33,513 bases of DNA. It comes from Acidobacteriota bacterium (GTDB lineage Bacteria > Acidobacteriota > Vicinamibacteria > Vicinamibacterales > 2-12-FULL-66-21). Shown here piece by piece: positions 1 to 7,207 of this stretch (position 1 is the stretch's first letter; each line of letters starts with the position of its first letter). The position numbers were made by a program, and so were the translations under genes. The stretch covers positions 1 through 33,513 of the forward strand of contig JACCRT010000039.1 in assembly GCA_013813355.1 (NCBI GenBank). The letters are read 5' to 3'. Below the pieces are notes generated by a model. The model was not told where the DNA came from and ran no database searches. It worked only from the letters and a program-made list of their open reading frames with translations.

Positions 1-194
1 TGATGGCGGCCGACAGCTGGCAGGCCTTCCAGGAAGCTGACGGGCCCTGGGACCGGACGGTGGCGGACCGCATGCGCAGGTACATCCTCTCGGAAGGGAA
101 CACCAGCGACCGTGCGGAAGCGTACCGACTGTTCCGCGGCCGCGAGCCTGACGTGCGTGCGCTGCTGCGGGAGCGGGGGTTTCCGACGAAATAG
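1..194 (+). CDS. M3-family metallopeptidase, C-terminal end (partial)
   Basis: Only the last ~64 codons are in the window; the frame is open to the left edge, so the ATG at 3 is internal. The tail reads like the end of the thimet oligopeptidase/Dcp family (M3): an 'AFQEADGPWD' stretch, then 'SEGNTSDRAEAYRLFRGREPDV' and a final 'RERGF'. In that family this segment follows the HExxH zinc site and carries the conserved 'GN...D..E.Y..FRGR.P' helix and loop. The zinc site itself would lie outside the window. The stop is TAG at 192-194. The two codons after it lead, in the same frame, into an antiporter scrap. Family assignment is from the tail only. Confidence 0.75.
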   Translation, partial: MAADSWQAFQEADGPWDRTVADRMRRYILSEGNTSDRAEAYRLFRGREPDVRALLRERGFPTK

Positions 195-200
195 ACAACG

Positions 201-569
201 GTGCGCGGGGGGCGCAGGGTGCTGTGGGGGGGCCGGGAGAACCTCTTGCGGTCGCTGGAGGACTCCGTCACGCTCACGACGGCCCTGATGCCCTGGACGG
301 TGTCGGCCGTGTTCATGGCCAGCACCCTCGGCGTGCCGACGATCGCGTATGCGCCGTGGGCCGTTTTCTGCTGCGCCGGGCCGGCAGTCTCGCTGCTGAT
401 CGCGGCGCTCTACCGGCGCACGGGCTTCGGCATCCGCCGGCTGGATGGGGGTCGTCGCGACACGCCTGGTGAGCACTTGATGTCGGAACGTGCTTCGGTC
501 GCCGCACCCGAGCGGGTCAGGGGCGCGGCTGTCCCACGCGCCTCAACTCGGCGAACCAGTTCAGGATGA
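201..569 (+). pseudogene. C-terminal scrap of an NhaC-type Na+/H+ antiporter
   Basis: The open frame starts with GTG two codons after the peptidase stop. Residues ~13-81 match the end of NhaC-family antiporters: 'ENLLRSLEDSVTLTTALMPW' corresponds to the family's 'NLSRtlEDSgTvtspLiPW', followed by 'STLGVPTIAYAPWAVF' and a hydrophobic helix ending in 'GFGIRRL'. Intact NhaC proteins are several hundred residues long with about 10-12 helices; here only the last one or two membrane segments remain. The preceding sequence is the peptidase gene, so the 5' part is missing. From about codon 82 on the frame looks non-coding and runs into the 3' end of the opposing kinase gene. It is most likely a deletion remnant, not a functional small protein. 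Confidence 0.65.
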
Positions 570-3177
570 CATTGACCCGGCGCTGCGGCCCCGTGTCGGG
601 GAGCTGGACCATCAGGAACCGCTCGCCGTCCGGCGTGACGTCGTACGAAAAGCCAGAGAGATTCTGATACGGCGCCTCGAACAGCAGGCGAGGGGATCCG
701 GCGGTGAAATCCGGACCACTGCCCACCTCCACCGCCATCCACTTGTAGCCAATGCGGTAGAACAGCTCGCGGCCGTCGCGCGACCAGACCGGCTCCTCGC
801 CGCCACCGCTGGAAATCTGCCACTGTCCGCCCTCACCTGAGGCCAACCGCACGTACACCTCGTAGCGCCCCGACGCGTCGGACGTGTATGCGATCCACCG
901 CCCGGTGGGCGAAAAGGCCGCCCCCCATTCGGTGGACGGCGTTGTCGCGATCGGGCGCGGGCGCCGCTCGCCCTCCATGGCCAGCACGCAGATGTCGTTT
1001 CCCGTGTCGCCGCACTGGATGGCGAGCATCGATCCGTCAGGCGACCAGGACCAGGGCGCCTCGCTCTGCCCGGACCAGACGACCTCCTCCGCGCCACTGC
1101 CGTCGGCCGGCCGGGTCACGATGGCGACCCCGTCATCCCGCAGGCTCAGATACGTGACCTGCCGGCCGTCCGGCGTCCACGCAGGCAGATGACTGCGGCC
1201 GTCCTGCGTCAGCCGGCTGAAGGTGCCCCGCACGGTTTCGTAGACCCAGATGTCACTGCCGGCGCCACGGACCTCGATCGCGATGCGCGAGCCATCGGGT
1301 GACAGCCGCAGCTGCGCGTAGCTGCCGGTCGGCATGCCCACCGGGGTCGCGGCGCCGTCCCTGGTCACCCACACCGGCCGACCGATCCAGGCCGGACCGC
1401 CTTCGACGTAAGCCAGGGTGCCGTCGGAAGCCAGCGCCACCTGGCCGGGGCCAGACTGCTCGCTGCGAATTCCGTCGAGCACCGGAACGGGGGAGCCGGT
1501 CGTGACGAGCCGAGTCACGTCGAACGGGACGGCAAACAGCGACGCGCCCCTGAGGAACAGGATGTGGCCCGTCGCCGCATAGAGCGCGTGCGTGCCGCCC
1601 TGGATGATGGTGTTCTGTTCCCCGGTTTCGATCGACAGCACCTGGATGGGCGCCTGGTCGTTGCTGCCGGACGTCCACTCGCCCATGAGCACGCTGTGCC
1701 CGCCCGGCAGCGCGGAATAGGTGATGAACGTGGGCCGCGGTGCCGAGACGATTGCCCGGGGTGTGCCGCCGGTCGCCGGGACGCGGACGACCCGGCCGCC
1801 TTCCTGGTCCCAAAAGATGACGGTGTCGTCGGGCATCCAGATGCCGCCGAACGCGTTGCGGGCCTCGCAGACCGTGGCCGGATCGCCACCGCTCAGCGAG
1901 ACTCGCCTGAGCACCGTCCCGCTGAAGAAGCCCACCGAGCTGCCGTCGGGCGAAAAGAACGGACCGTACGCGCCCTCGGTACCTGGCAGCCGGCGCGTCT
2001 CAAACCGGTTCAGCGCGCGTACAACCAGCTCCGAGGTGCCGTTCCGCTCCACGACAAGGACCAGCGTGGATCCGTCCGGCGAGATCGCGATCGACGTCCG
2101 GCCGTCGGCAAGCGGGGCCACCTGCGCGAGGCCGAGCCACTCGTGCTCCGGCAACACGACGGCCAGGCGGCGCATCGCGGACTCTTCCGCCGGCGCCGCC
2201 GTTCCGCGCCCGAGCATCCATGCCCCGACGGCCACGGCGACCAGCACCGCGCCTGCGGCCGCGTACCTCGCAAACGCGGGCGTCCTCCGGACCGTCAGCG
2301 GCGTTCCGGGGAGCGAGCCGCTACTTCCGAGCGTCTGCAGCGCGAACGCCAGGTCGCCGGCCGACTCGAACCGCCGTTCCGGCCGCTTGGCGAGGCAGCG
2401 GCGGACGATGCGATCCAGGACGAGGGCGGTCGACGTCTCCAGCCCTGACAGCTCCGGCGGATCCTCGTTGAGGACCGCGGCCATCGTTTCGATGGCGGAG
2501 TCACGCGCGAACGCGCGACGCCCGCCGAGCATCTCGTAGAGGATCGCCCCCAGGGCAAAGATGTCGGCGCGATGGTCGGCCGGTTCGCCGCGCACCTGTT
2601 CGGGCGCCATGTAGCCAGCCGTGCCGAGCACCTGGCCCGCGCCGGTACCTGCCGATTCGGGCACGAGCGCGGTCGGGCCGTCGGGATGCACGACTGGACC
2701 CTGCAGCTTGGCCAGGCCGAAATCGAGAATCTTCACGCGGTCGTCTCGCGTGACGAATAGATTCTCCGGCTTCAAGTCCCGGTGGACGATCCCCTTGTCG
2801 TGCGCCGCCGCCAGCCCTTCCGCGATCTGGACGATGTATCCGATTGCCACCTGGACCGGGAGCGGCCGGCCGGCCAGGCGCTCCCGCAGCGTCTGCCCCT
2901 CGAGCAGCTCCGCCACGAGGAACAGCGTGCCGTCGTGACGGCCCACATCGTGAACCGCGACGATGTTCGGATGATTGAGGGCCGCCGCGGCACGCGCCTC
3001 CTGCTCGAACCGACGGACCCGATCCGCGTCCGCGCCAAAGATCGGCGGGAGGATTTTGACCGCGACGGGTCGCCCCAGACGCGTATCCTGCGCCCGGTAG
3101 ACCTCTCCCATTCCGCCGACGCCCAGGAGAGACTCGATCAGGTAGGGGCCGATGCGCGTTCCCGAAACAAGTGCCAT
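517..3177 (-). CDS. Ser/Thr protein kinase with C-terminal PD40/TolB-like propeller
   Basis: 886 residues. The N-terminal kinase domain (~10-280) has the glycine loop 'LGVGGMGEVY', the VAVK lysine (K41), the catalytic loop 'HRDLKPEN' (H132-D134), DFG (152-154) and 'APEQ', so all catalytic motifs are present. A single hydrophobic segment at ~305-323 would anchor it in the membrane. The remaining ~560 residues contain repeated 'SPDG' blades ('ISPDGSTL', 'FSPDGSSV', 'LSPDGSRI', 'WSPDGSML') typical of PD40/TolB-like beta-propellers, presumably extracytoplasmic and sensing a ligand or protein. This is a common Acidobacteriota kinase architecture. The ATG start is 23 bp downstream of a TATAAT box. 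It is transcribed separately from pheA, which lies 68 bp upstream. The ligand and substrates are unknown. Confidence 0.93.
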   Translation of the reverse strand: MALVSGTRIGPYLIESLLGVGGMGEVYRAQDTRLGRPVAVKILPPIFGADADRVRRFEQEARAAAALNHPNIVAVHDVGRHDGTLFLVAELLEGQTLRERLAGRPLPVQVAIGYIVQIAEGLAAAHDKGIVHRDLKPENLFVTRDDRVKILDFGLAKLQGPVVHPDGPTALVPESAGTGAGQVLGTAGYMAPEQVRGEPADHRADIFALGAILYEMLGGRRAFARDSAIETMAAVLNEDPPELSGLETSTALVLDRIVRRCLAKRPERRFESAGDLAFALQTLGSSGSLPGTPLTVRRTPAFARYAAAGAVLVAVAVGAWMLGRGTAAPAEESAMRRLAVVLPEHEWLGLAQVAPLADGRTSIAISPDGSTLVLVVERNGTSELVVRALNRFETRRLPGTEGAYGPFFSPDGSSVGFFSGTVLRRVSLSGGDPATVCEARNAFGGIWMPDDTVIFWDQEGGRVVRVPATGGTPRAIVSAPRPTFITYSALPGGHSVLMGEWTSGSNDQAPIQVLSIETGEQNTIIQGGTHALYAATGHILFLRGASLFAVPFDVTRLVTTGSPVPVLDGIRSEQSGPGQVALASDGTLAYVEGGPAWIGRPVWVTRDGAATPVGMPTGSYAQLRLSPDGSRIAIEVRGAGSDIWVYETVRGTFSRLTQDGRSHLPAWTPDGRQVTYLSLRDDGVAIVTRPADGSGAEEVVWSGQSEAPWSWSPDGSMLAIQCGDTGNDICVLAMEGERRPRPIATTPSTEWGAAFSPTGRWIAYTSDASGRYEVYVRLASGEGGQWQISSGGGEEPVWSRDGRELFYRIGYKWMAVEVGSGPDFTAGSPRLLFEAPYQNLSGFSYDVTPDGERFLMVQLPDTGPQRRVNVILNWFAELRRVGQPRP

Positions 3178-3200
3178 CTGTGTGTTGGACCGACGGGCGG

Positions 3201-3206
3201 ATTATA
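3201..3206 (-). promoter_or_regulatory. -10 box TATAAT for the PD40 kinase gene
   Basis: On the minus strand a perfect TATAAT (in GCTATAATCC) ends 23 bp before the kinase ATG at 3177. This predicts a short leader of about 15 nt. No convincing -35 hexamer is visible 16-18 bp upstream. Confidence 0.55.
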
Positions 3207-3245
3207 GCTGCATCCACCACCGCGTGCCGGGCGCGATCGGAACGC

Positions 3246-4097
3246 TCACGGCAGCATCGACAAGGCCTGCTCCGCACTCGCCGACGCGCCCCAGGCGCGA
3301 TAGCTGCCCAGGACGCGCACCCACTTCGCCACCTCGCCCAGGTGCGTGATCGCCCGTGCGCAGGACGGTGCATGCCGCGCCGCATCGACATCCACGTAGA
3401 ACATGTATTCCCACGCCCGGCCGCGGATCGGACGTGACTCGAGCTTCGAGAGATTGATGTCACGCAGTGCGAAGCAGCTCAACGCCTTGAACAACGACCC
3501 GGGCGTGCTCGAGGTCGTGAACACCAGCGAGGTCTTCGTCGCCTCGGCTTCGGGCGCCGGTGCCCGCCCGATCACGACGAAGCGCGTGATGTTCGAGGCG
3601 AAGTCCTGGATCGCCTCCGCCAGGACCTCGAGCCCGAACAGTTCGCCCGCCCGGCGCGACGCGATGGCGCCCGCGTCCGTGCGCCCGCTCTCCGCGACCA
3701 TCTTCGCGCTGCCCGCCGTATCGTAGACGGCGACGATCTCGACGCCCTCGAAGCGCCGGAGGTATTGCTCGCACTGGGCGAGCGCCTGCGGATGCGAATA
3801 GACGACCTTCAGAGCCGTGGCCGTGGCGCCCGGCCGCGCCAGCAGGCAGTGGTCCACATCGAGCTCGACTTCCGCGACGATGTGCAGGTCGTGTTCGAGG
3901 AGCAGGTCGTAGTTGCGATGGATGCTGCCGCCGATGGAGTTCTCCATCGGCACGATGCCGCGGCTCACACGACCCGCGGCCACAGCCGCAAAGACGTCCT
4001 CGAACGACTGGCACGGAACGGTCTCGGCGTCTGGCACCAGGCGCCGCGCCGCGGCTTCACTGTACGCTCCCGGCTCCCCCTGGAATGCAATCCACAT
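3246..4097 (-). CDS. pheA: Prephenate dehydratase with ACT domain
   Basis: 283 residues, the usual length for a stand-alone (monofunctional) prephenate dehydratase, which converts prephenate to phenylpyruvate, the committed step to phenylalanine. The catalytic domain (~1-180) starts with 'IAFQGEPGAYSE', contains 'VPMENSIGG' and the catalytic 'NITRF' motif (T171, R172, F173). The C-terminal ACT domain (~188-270) carries 'LESRP' (E220-P223), the phenylalanine-binding ESRP motif, so feedback inhibition by Phe is expected. There is no fused chorismate mutase domain. The ATG is preceded by GAGGAG. A factor-independent-type terminator sits only 23 bp upstream of this start, inside the 5' leader, so expression is probably also controlled by attenuation. 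Confidence 0.96.
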   Translation of the reverse strand: MWIAFQGEPGAYSEAAARRLVPDAETVPCQSFEDVFAAVAAGRVSRGIVPMENSIGGSIHRNYDLLLEHDLHIVAEVELDVDHCLLARPGATATALKVVYSHPQALAQCEQYLRRFEGVEIVAVYDTAGSAKMVAESGRTDAGAIASRRAGELFGLEVLAEAIQDFASNITRFVVIGRAPAPEAEATKTSLVFTTSSTPGSLFKALSCFALRDINLSKLESRPIRGRAWEYMFYVDVDAARHAPSCARAITHLGEVAKWVRVLGSYRAWGASASAEQALSMLP

Positions 4098-4110
4098 TTC
4101 TGGCTCCTCA

Positions 4111-4145
4111 AATGAACAAAGCCCGCCAGGGTCATCTGGCGGGCT
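4111..4145 (-). terminator. Terminator hairpin inside the pheA leader
   Basis: The minus strand reads AGCCCGCCAG-ATGACC-CTGGCGGGCT followed by TTGTTCATT: a 10-bp perfect stem, 6-nt loop and a short imperfect U tract. It lies between the candidate promoter at 4282-4311 and the pheA ATG at 4097, with the Shine-Dalgarno site directly after it. There is no room for a promoter between hairpin and gene, so transcription of pheA must pass through it. That fits an attenuator better than a simple terminator of the upstream ABC-F gene. Confidence 0.75.
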
Positions 4146-4181
4146 CGAGTCGTCTCTCGCGTGTGCTGGTGCTGGATCTTC

Positions 4182-4259
4182 TCAGCGTGCTCTCGTGACA
4201 GGACTTCGCCCGGGCGGGCTGCTAAAGACGGCCCGGCTGACAAGCCAGAAGCTGTTCAC
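4182..4259 (-). CDS. Possible leader peptide upstream of pheA
   Basis: A 25-codon ORF starting GTG (30 codons if read from the GTG at 4274) and ending TGA at 4182-4184, between the candidate promoter and the terminator. Its start region is an imperfect 15-nt in-frame tandem duplication (GTGGACAGCTTCTCC / GTGAACAGCTTCTGG) that encodes repeated '(D/N)SF'. It carries Phe codons TTC (two, counting the longer start) and TTT and one TGG. Stalling at these codons would leave free a downstream AGCCCGCC segment that can pair with the terminator's 3' arm. No clear Shine-Dalgarno precedes either GTG, and the Phe codons are not in one run as in classical phe leaders, so coding status is uncertain. Confidence 0.35.
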   Translation of the reverse strand: MNSFWLVSRAVFSSPPGRSPVTRAR

Positions 4260-4281
4260 GGAGAAGCTGTCCACGGGGTCG

Positions 4282-4311
4282 AGATTACCTGTGCGGCTGC
4301 ACGGCTGTCAA
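4282..4311 (-). promoter_or_regulatory. Candidate promoter TTGACA-N18-TAATCT for the pheA leader
   Basis: On the minus strand a perfect -35 hexamer TTGACA (4306-4311) is separated by 18 bp from TAATCT (4282-4287). It lies between the ABC-F stop codon at 4352 and the pheA leader and would start transcription near 4275, about 180 nt before the pheA ATG. A leader of that length is consistent with the attenuator seen in it. Confidence 0.6.
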
Positions 4312-4351
4312 ATTCGCTCTGCCCATGGGCGCCTGAGCGGGCCAACCGACG

Positions 4352-5950
4352 CTACATCAGCGAACCCACCATCTCTTCGTAGGCGCCCTTGAAGTCGGTA
4401 ATGGTCCCGCCCTCGAAACGCCACACCCGCGTGCCGACTTCCTCGAGCAGGTCCTGGTCGTGGGTCACGAGCAGTACCGTCCCCTCGAACTTCTGGAGCG
4501 CGACGTTGAGAGCGTTGATCGCCTCGAGGTCAAGGTGGTTGGTGGGCTCGTCGAGCACGAGGACGTTCGGCTTCTGCAGCATGATGCGGCAGAAGAGCAG
4601 CCGCGCGGTTTCGCCGCCCGACAGCGCGTCGGTCGGCTTGTGGCCGTCCTCCCCGCTGAACAGCATCTGCCCGAGCAGGCCGTGGATCTCCTGGCGGGCG
4701 GCATCGGGATCGAAGCGGTGCAGCCATTCCACGACCGTGGTGCCCTTGTCGATGAGCCCTGTCGGATCCTGCGGAATATAACCGATTGAAACCTCGTGCC
4801 CCCACCGGACCTTGCCGGCGTCGCGATCGTCGGGCGACGCGGGCTGATCGGGGGCGTCGGCCAGCAGCGCCTTCAACAGCGTCGTCTTGCCGACGCCGTT
4901 CCTGCCGACCAGCACGATCTTCTCGCCACGGTTGATCACGGCGCTAAAGTCCGGGACGACCTGCAGGTCGCCGTGCGCCTTGGCCAGGCCCTCGAACTCG
5001 AGCGGGACCTTGCCGGACGGCCTGCGCGGCACGAAGCGGATGTAGGGGCGCTGGATGTTCGACCGCGCCAGCTCGGTGGTCTGCAGCCGCTCCACCTCCT
5101 TGCGCCGCGAGGTGGTCTGGCTGGCGCGGGTGCCGGCGCCGAAGCGCGCGATGAAGTCGTTGAGCTGCGCGATCTTCTTCTCGCGCTGCGCGTTCTCGGA
5201 CTCGATCTTCGAGCGAATCTGCGTCTTCGCGACGACCATGTCATCGTACCCGCCGGTATAGGTGATGATCGTCTGGTAGTCGATGTCGGCGATGTGGGTG
5301 CAGACCTGGTTCAGAAAGTGGCGGTCGTGCGAGATGACGATGAGCGCGCCTTCGTAGCGGGTCAGGAACTGCTCGAGCCAGTGGATCGACTCGAGATCGA
5401 GGTGGTTCGTCGGCTCGTCGAGGAGCAGCGCCTCCGGATTGCCAAACAGCGCCTGCGCCAGCAGCACGCGCACCTTCTGGCCGCCCTGCAGCTCGGCCAT
5501 CGGCCGCTCGTGCAGTTCGTCGGCGATGTCGAGCCCCTGGAGCAGGATGGCCGCTTCGCTCTCGGCGCTGTAGCCGTCCTCCTCGCCCACGATCCCCTCA
5601 AGCTCGCCGAGACGCATCCCGTCCTCGTTGGACATGTCGGCCTTGTCATACAGCGCATCGCGCTCCGCCAGCGCCTGCCAGAGCCGCTGGTTCCCCATGA
5701 TCACGGTGTCAATCACGCGGAACTGATCGAACGCGTACTGGTCCTGGCGCAGCACGCCCAGCTTCCGCGGCCGAACCACCGTCCCACGCTGCGGTTCGAG
5801 CTCACCGGTGAGCAGCTTCATGAAGGTGGACTTGCCTGCCCCGTTGGGGCCCGTCAGGCCATAACGGTGCCGGGCCGAGAACGTGGTCGCCACCTCCTCG
5901 AAGAGAATCTTGGAGCCGTACCGCATCGACACACCGCTAACCGAAATCAT
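4352..5950 (-). CDS. ybiT: ABC-F family ATPase, YbiT-like
   Basis: 532 residues with two ATP-binding cassettes and no membrane segment, the ABC-F layout of ribosome-associated translation factors. Cassette 1: Walker A 'GPNGAGKST' (34-42), signature 'LQGGQ' (154-158), Walker B 'LLLDEPTNHLD'. Cassette 2: Walker A 'GRNGVGKTT' (349-357), signature 'LSGGE', and a second 'DEPTNHLD'. The linker (~240-305) is the charged helical PtIM region that contacts P-site tRNA in this family. N-terminal features such as 'FGSK/YGSK..F', 'LRQDQ.AF' and 'DTVIMG' match the YbiT subgroup rather than EttA or Uup. YbiT-type proteins act on stalled or non-productive ribosomes; the exact role here is inferred. The gene has its own extended -10 promoter. 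Confidence 0.93.
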   Translation of the reverse strand: MISVSGVSMRYGSKILFEEVATTFSARHRYGLTGPNGAGKSTFMKLLTGELEPQRGTVVRPRKLGVLRQDQYAFDQFRVIDTVIMGNQRLWQALAERDALYDKADMSNEDGMRLGELEGIVGEEDGYSAESEAAILLQGLDIADELHERPMAELQGGQKVRVLLAQALFGNPEALLLDEPTNHLDLESIHWLEQFLTRYEGALIVISHDRHFLNQVCTHIADIDYQTIITYTGGYDDMVVAKTQIRSKIESENAQREKKIAQLNDFIARFGAGTRASQTTSRRKEVERLQTTELARSNIQRPYIRFVPRRPSGKVPLEFEGLAKAHGDLQVVPDFSAVINRGEKIVLVGRNGVGKTTLLKALLADAPDQPASPDDRDAGKVRWGHEVSIGYIPQDPTGLIDKGTTVVEWLHRFDPDAARQEIHGLLGQMLFSGEDGHKPTDALSGGETARLLFCRIMLQKPNVLVLDEPTNHLDLEAINALNVALQKFEGTVLLVTHDQDLLEEVGTRVWRFEGGTITDFKGAYEEMVGSLM

Positions 5951-5999
5951 CAGGACCTAACCTCTGCTGACATGGAACACACACAACGAGGAACCTGCC

Positions 6000-6008
6000 A
6001 TTGTAACA
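6000..6008 (-). promoter_or_regulatory. Extended -10 promoter (TGTTACAAT) for the ABC-F gene
   Basis: The minus strand carries TGT directly before TACAAT (6000-6005), an extended -10 element. The ABC-F ATG at 5950 is about 50 bp downstream, preceded by AGAGGT. No good -35 match is seen, which is normal for extended -10 promoters. Confidence 0.5.
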
Positions 6009-6030
6009 GGTGTCTGGCGGCAGCCCGTTG

Positions 6031-6306
6031 TTACGGTCGGTCTTCGGGCTCGTCGGTGACCACCCGCCCCAGGCCGGCGCCTGCCAGCAGGGACCGGCAA
6101 TACTGGGCCTGCCCGGCCGGGACGTAGAAGCCCGCGCCGTGCCTCGGGGAGCCAAACAGGGTCGTCCGGCCAAGCTCCTCCACCTGCGCGACGTAGTCCA
6201 CGCCGTTGCCAGTCAGCAACTCCTCCACCTGCCGGGCTTCCCCCAGCGAGGCCGCAAGATAGACCAGCTCCCCGTCCCTGAGCGCATCCGCTTCCACCCG
6301 TCCCAT
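6031..6306 (-). CDS. DUF2007-like putative signal-transducing protein
   Basis: 91 residues from the ATG at 6306. The core ('DGELVYLAASLGEARQVEELL', then 'GNGVDYVAQVEE' and 'FYVPAGQAQYCRSLL') resembles the small ferredoxin-like DUF2007 domain, annotated as a putative signal-transducing protein; its biochemical role is not established. The ORF track starts 26 codons earlier, but that would overlap the SEC-C gene upstream, whose stop is 19 bp before this ATG. The alternative is the GTG three codons later. The Shine-Dalgarno is weak for both, so translation may be coupled to the upstream gene. Cytoplasmic, with no signal or membrane segment. Confidence 0.65.
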   Translation of the reverse strand: MGRVEADALRDGELVYLAASLGEARQVEELLTGNGVDYVAQVEELGRTTLFGSPRHGAGFYVPAGQAQYCRSLLAGAGLGRVVTDEPEDRP

Positions 6307-6325
6307 CGCGCGTTCGACTACGGGA

Positions 6326-6547
6326 TCAGTGGTAGTGGCCGTGCTCGGCCGACCACACGCGGTTCGGCCCGGCACCCCGGTCACGGTCCATCAGGGCGAA
6401 GCCCACCAGGATGACAGCCAGGACGGCACCCAAGACCACCAGGACCATGGTGCGGGTCCTCGACTGCCCCGCCGACGTCTCGCAGCACCGCTTGTACTTC
6501 TTCCCACTGCCGCAGGGGCAGGGCTCGTTTCTTCCGGCTCTGGCCAT
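6326..6547 (-). CDS. Small SEC-C motif membrane protein
   Basis: 73 residues from the ATG at 6547, which has a good Shine-Dalgarno (GGAGAGG). The long ORF in the track is rejected because its extra 82 residues look non-coding. The N-terminus is a SEC-C zinc motif, 'NEPCPCGSGKKYKRCC', as at the end of SecA where it binds zinc and SecB. It is followed by one hydrophobic helix ('MVLVVLGAVLAVILVGFAL') and a short tail ending 'EHGHYH', whose histidines could bind metal. A SEC-C motif tethered to the membrane suggests a role near the translocon or ribosome, but this is inference. It is likely co-transcribed with the DUF2007-like gene. Confidence 0.8.
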   Translation of the reverse strand: MARAGRNEPCPCGSGKKYKRCCETSAGQSRTRTMVLVVLGAVLAVILVGFALMDRDRGAGPNRVWSAEHGHYH

Positions 6548-6705
6548 AAATCCTCTCCGCAAGAGGATACTATGGCGAACCGTGCGCGCACTTGCGCAGT
6601 GCCTGCCGCCCGACCCCCGCCGCCCGCCGCTGCGATCCCTCAGAGCCATCACCCGCGGCCGCGCACTCTCCGACGGGACAGTGTCCCGGGTCGAGACTTC
6701 AGTAC

Positions 6706-6711
6706 TACAAT
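6706..6711 (+). promoter_or_regulatory. -10 box TACAAT for the osmC-like gene
   Basis: TACAAT lies 18 bp before the ATG at 6730, with GGGAGA as a Shine-Dalgarno between them. It shows that the 5' control region of the truncated OsmC gene is still intact. No clear -35 is visible. Confidence 0.4.
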
Positions 6712-6729
6712 CAGTGGCGGGAGACCGCC

Positions 6730-7056
6730 ATGCCCGACAACACGATTCGTGAGGCCCTCGAGCGCAATGCGAAGGCTGTCGCGCTTCGCCCATCCGTCGG
6801 GCAGAAGACCGGCAAGACGGCCGTCCACCTGAAGCCAGGGCTCACCTGTGGAGTGTCAGAAGGCGCATGGAGCATCACGGTTGGCATGGGCACCGCTGGC
6901 GGCGTCGAGGCGGGCCCCGGTCCGGGCACTCTCGGACGCGGCGCGCTCGGCTCGTGCCTGGCGCTGTCGTACGCGATGTGGGCCGCCCGGCTCGGTGTCG
7001 TGCTCGACACGGTGGACGTGACCGTCGAGGCAGACTACGACAGCCGCGACGCGTGA
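6730..7056 (+). pseudogene. OsmC-family protein, truncated at the C-terminus
   Basis: 108 residues from an ATG with Shine-Dalgarno GGGAGA. The sequence matches the N-terminal two-thirds of OsmC/Ohr-like peroxiredoxins: 'GLTCGVSEGAWS', then 'PGPGTLGRGALGSCLALSYAMWAARLG' with the first redox cysteine, and 'VEADYDSRDA'. In intact family members the chain continues after 'YD.RG' for roughly 40 or more residues that include the second active-site cysteine; here a TGA follows at once. The next ~100 bp encode, in another frame, the end of an unrelated protein. The gene thus looks cut by a deletion, with promoter and start retained. A truncated product could be made but would lack the second cysteine. 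Confidence 0.7.
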
Positions 7057-7207
7057 CGGCGCGCACGCCGAGTACCTGGCGTCGATCGACGCGTGGCGCG
7101 ACGGATCGGTGTATGACGTCCCGGGCGAGGTCGTCCTTGCCAGCGGCGTCAGCGTGGAGCCGGGGCCGCGGCACAGCCTTCGCCGGCCATTGTCGACAGC
7201 AGGATGA
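7055..7207 (+). pseudogene. Scrap of a methyltransferase-like C-terminus
   Basis: In the frame with GAC at 7055 the DNA reads 'DGAHAEYLASIDAWRDGSVY' followed by 'DVPGEVVLASG', with coding-like composition and no start codon of its own. The 'W....G.Y.VPGEFV..SG' pattern is what I associate with the C-termini of some class I SAM-dependent methyltransferases; this is recognition from memory and needs a search. Similarity fades after about 7150, where the opposing cupin gene ends; the frame itself closes at TGA 7205-7207. It directly follows, out of frame, the truncated OsmC gene, so the two scraps probably mark one deletion joint. Confidence 0.4.

Noticed and set aside
4111-4311. pheA leader as a T-box riboswitch
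   Set aside because: No AGGGTGG-type T-box antiterminator sequence and no stem I-like region; a translated leader fits better.
4796-6127. 443-codon plus-strand ORF opposite the ABC-F gene
   Set aside because: Shadow frame: no recognisable domain, and the opposite strand encodes a complete ABC-F ATPase.
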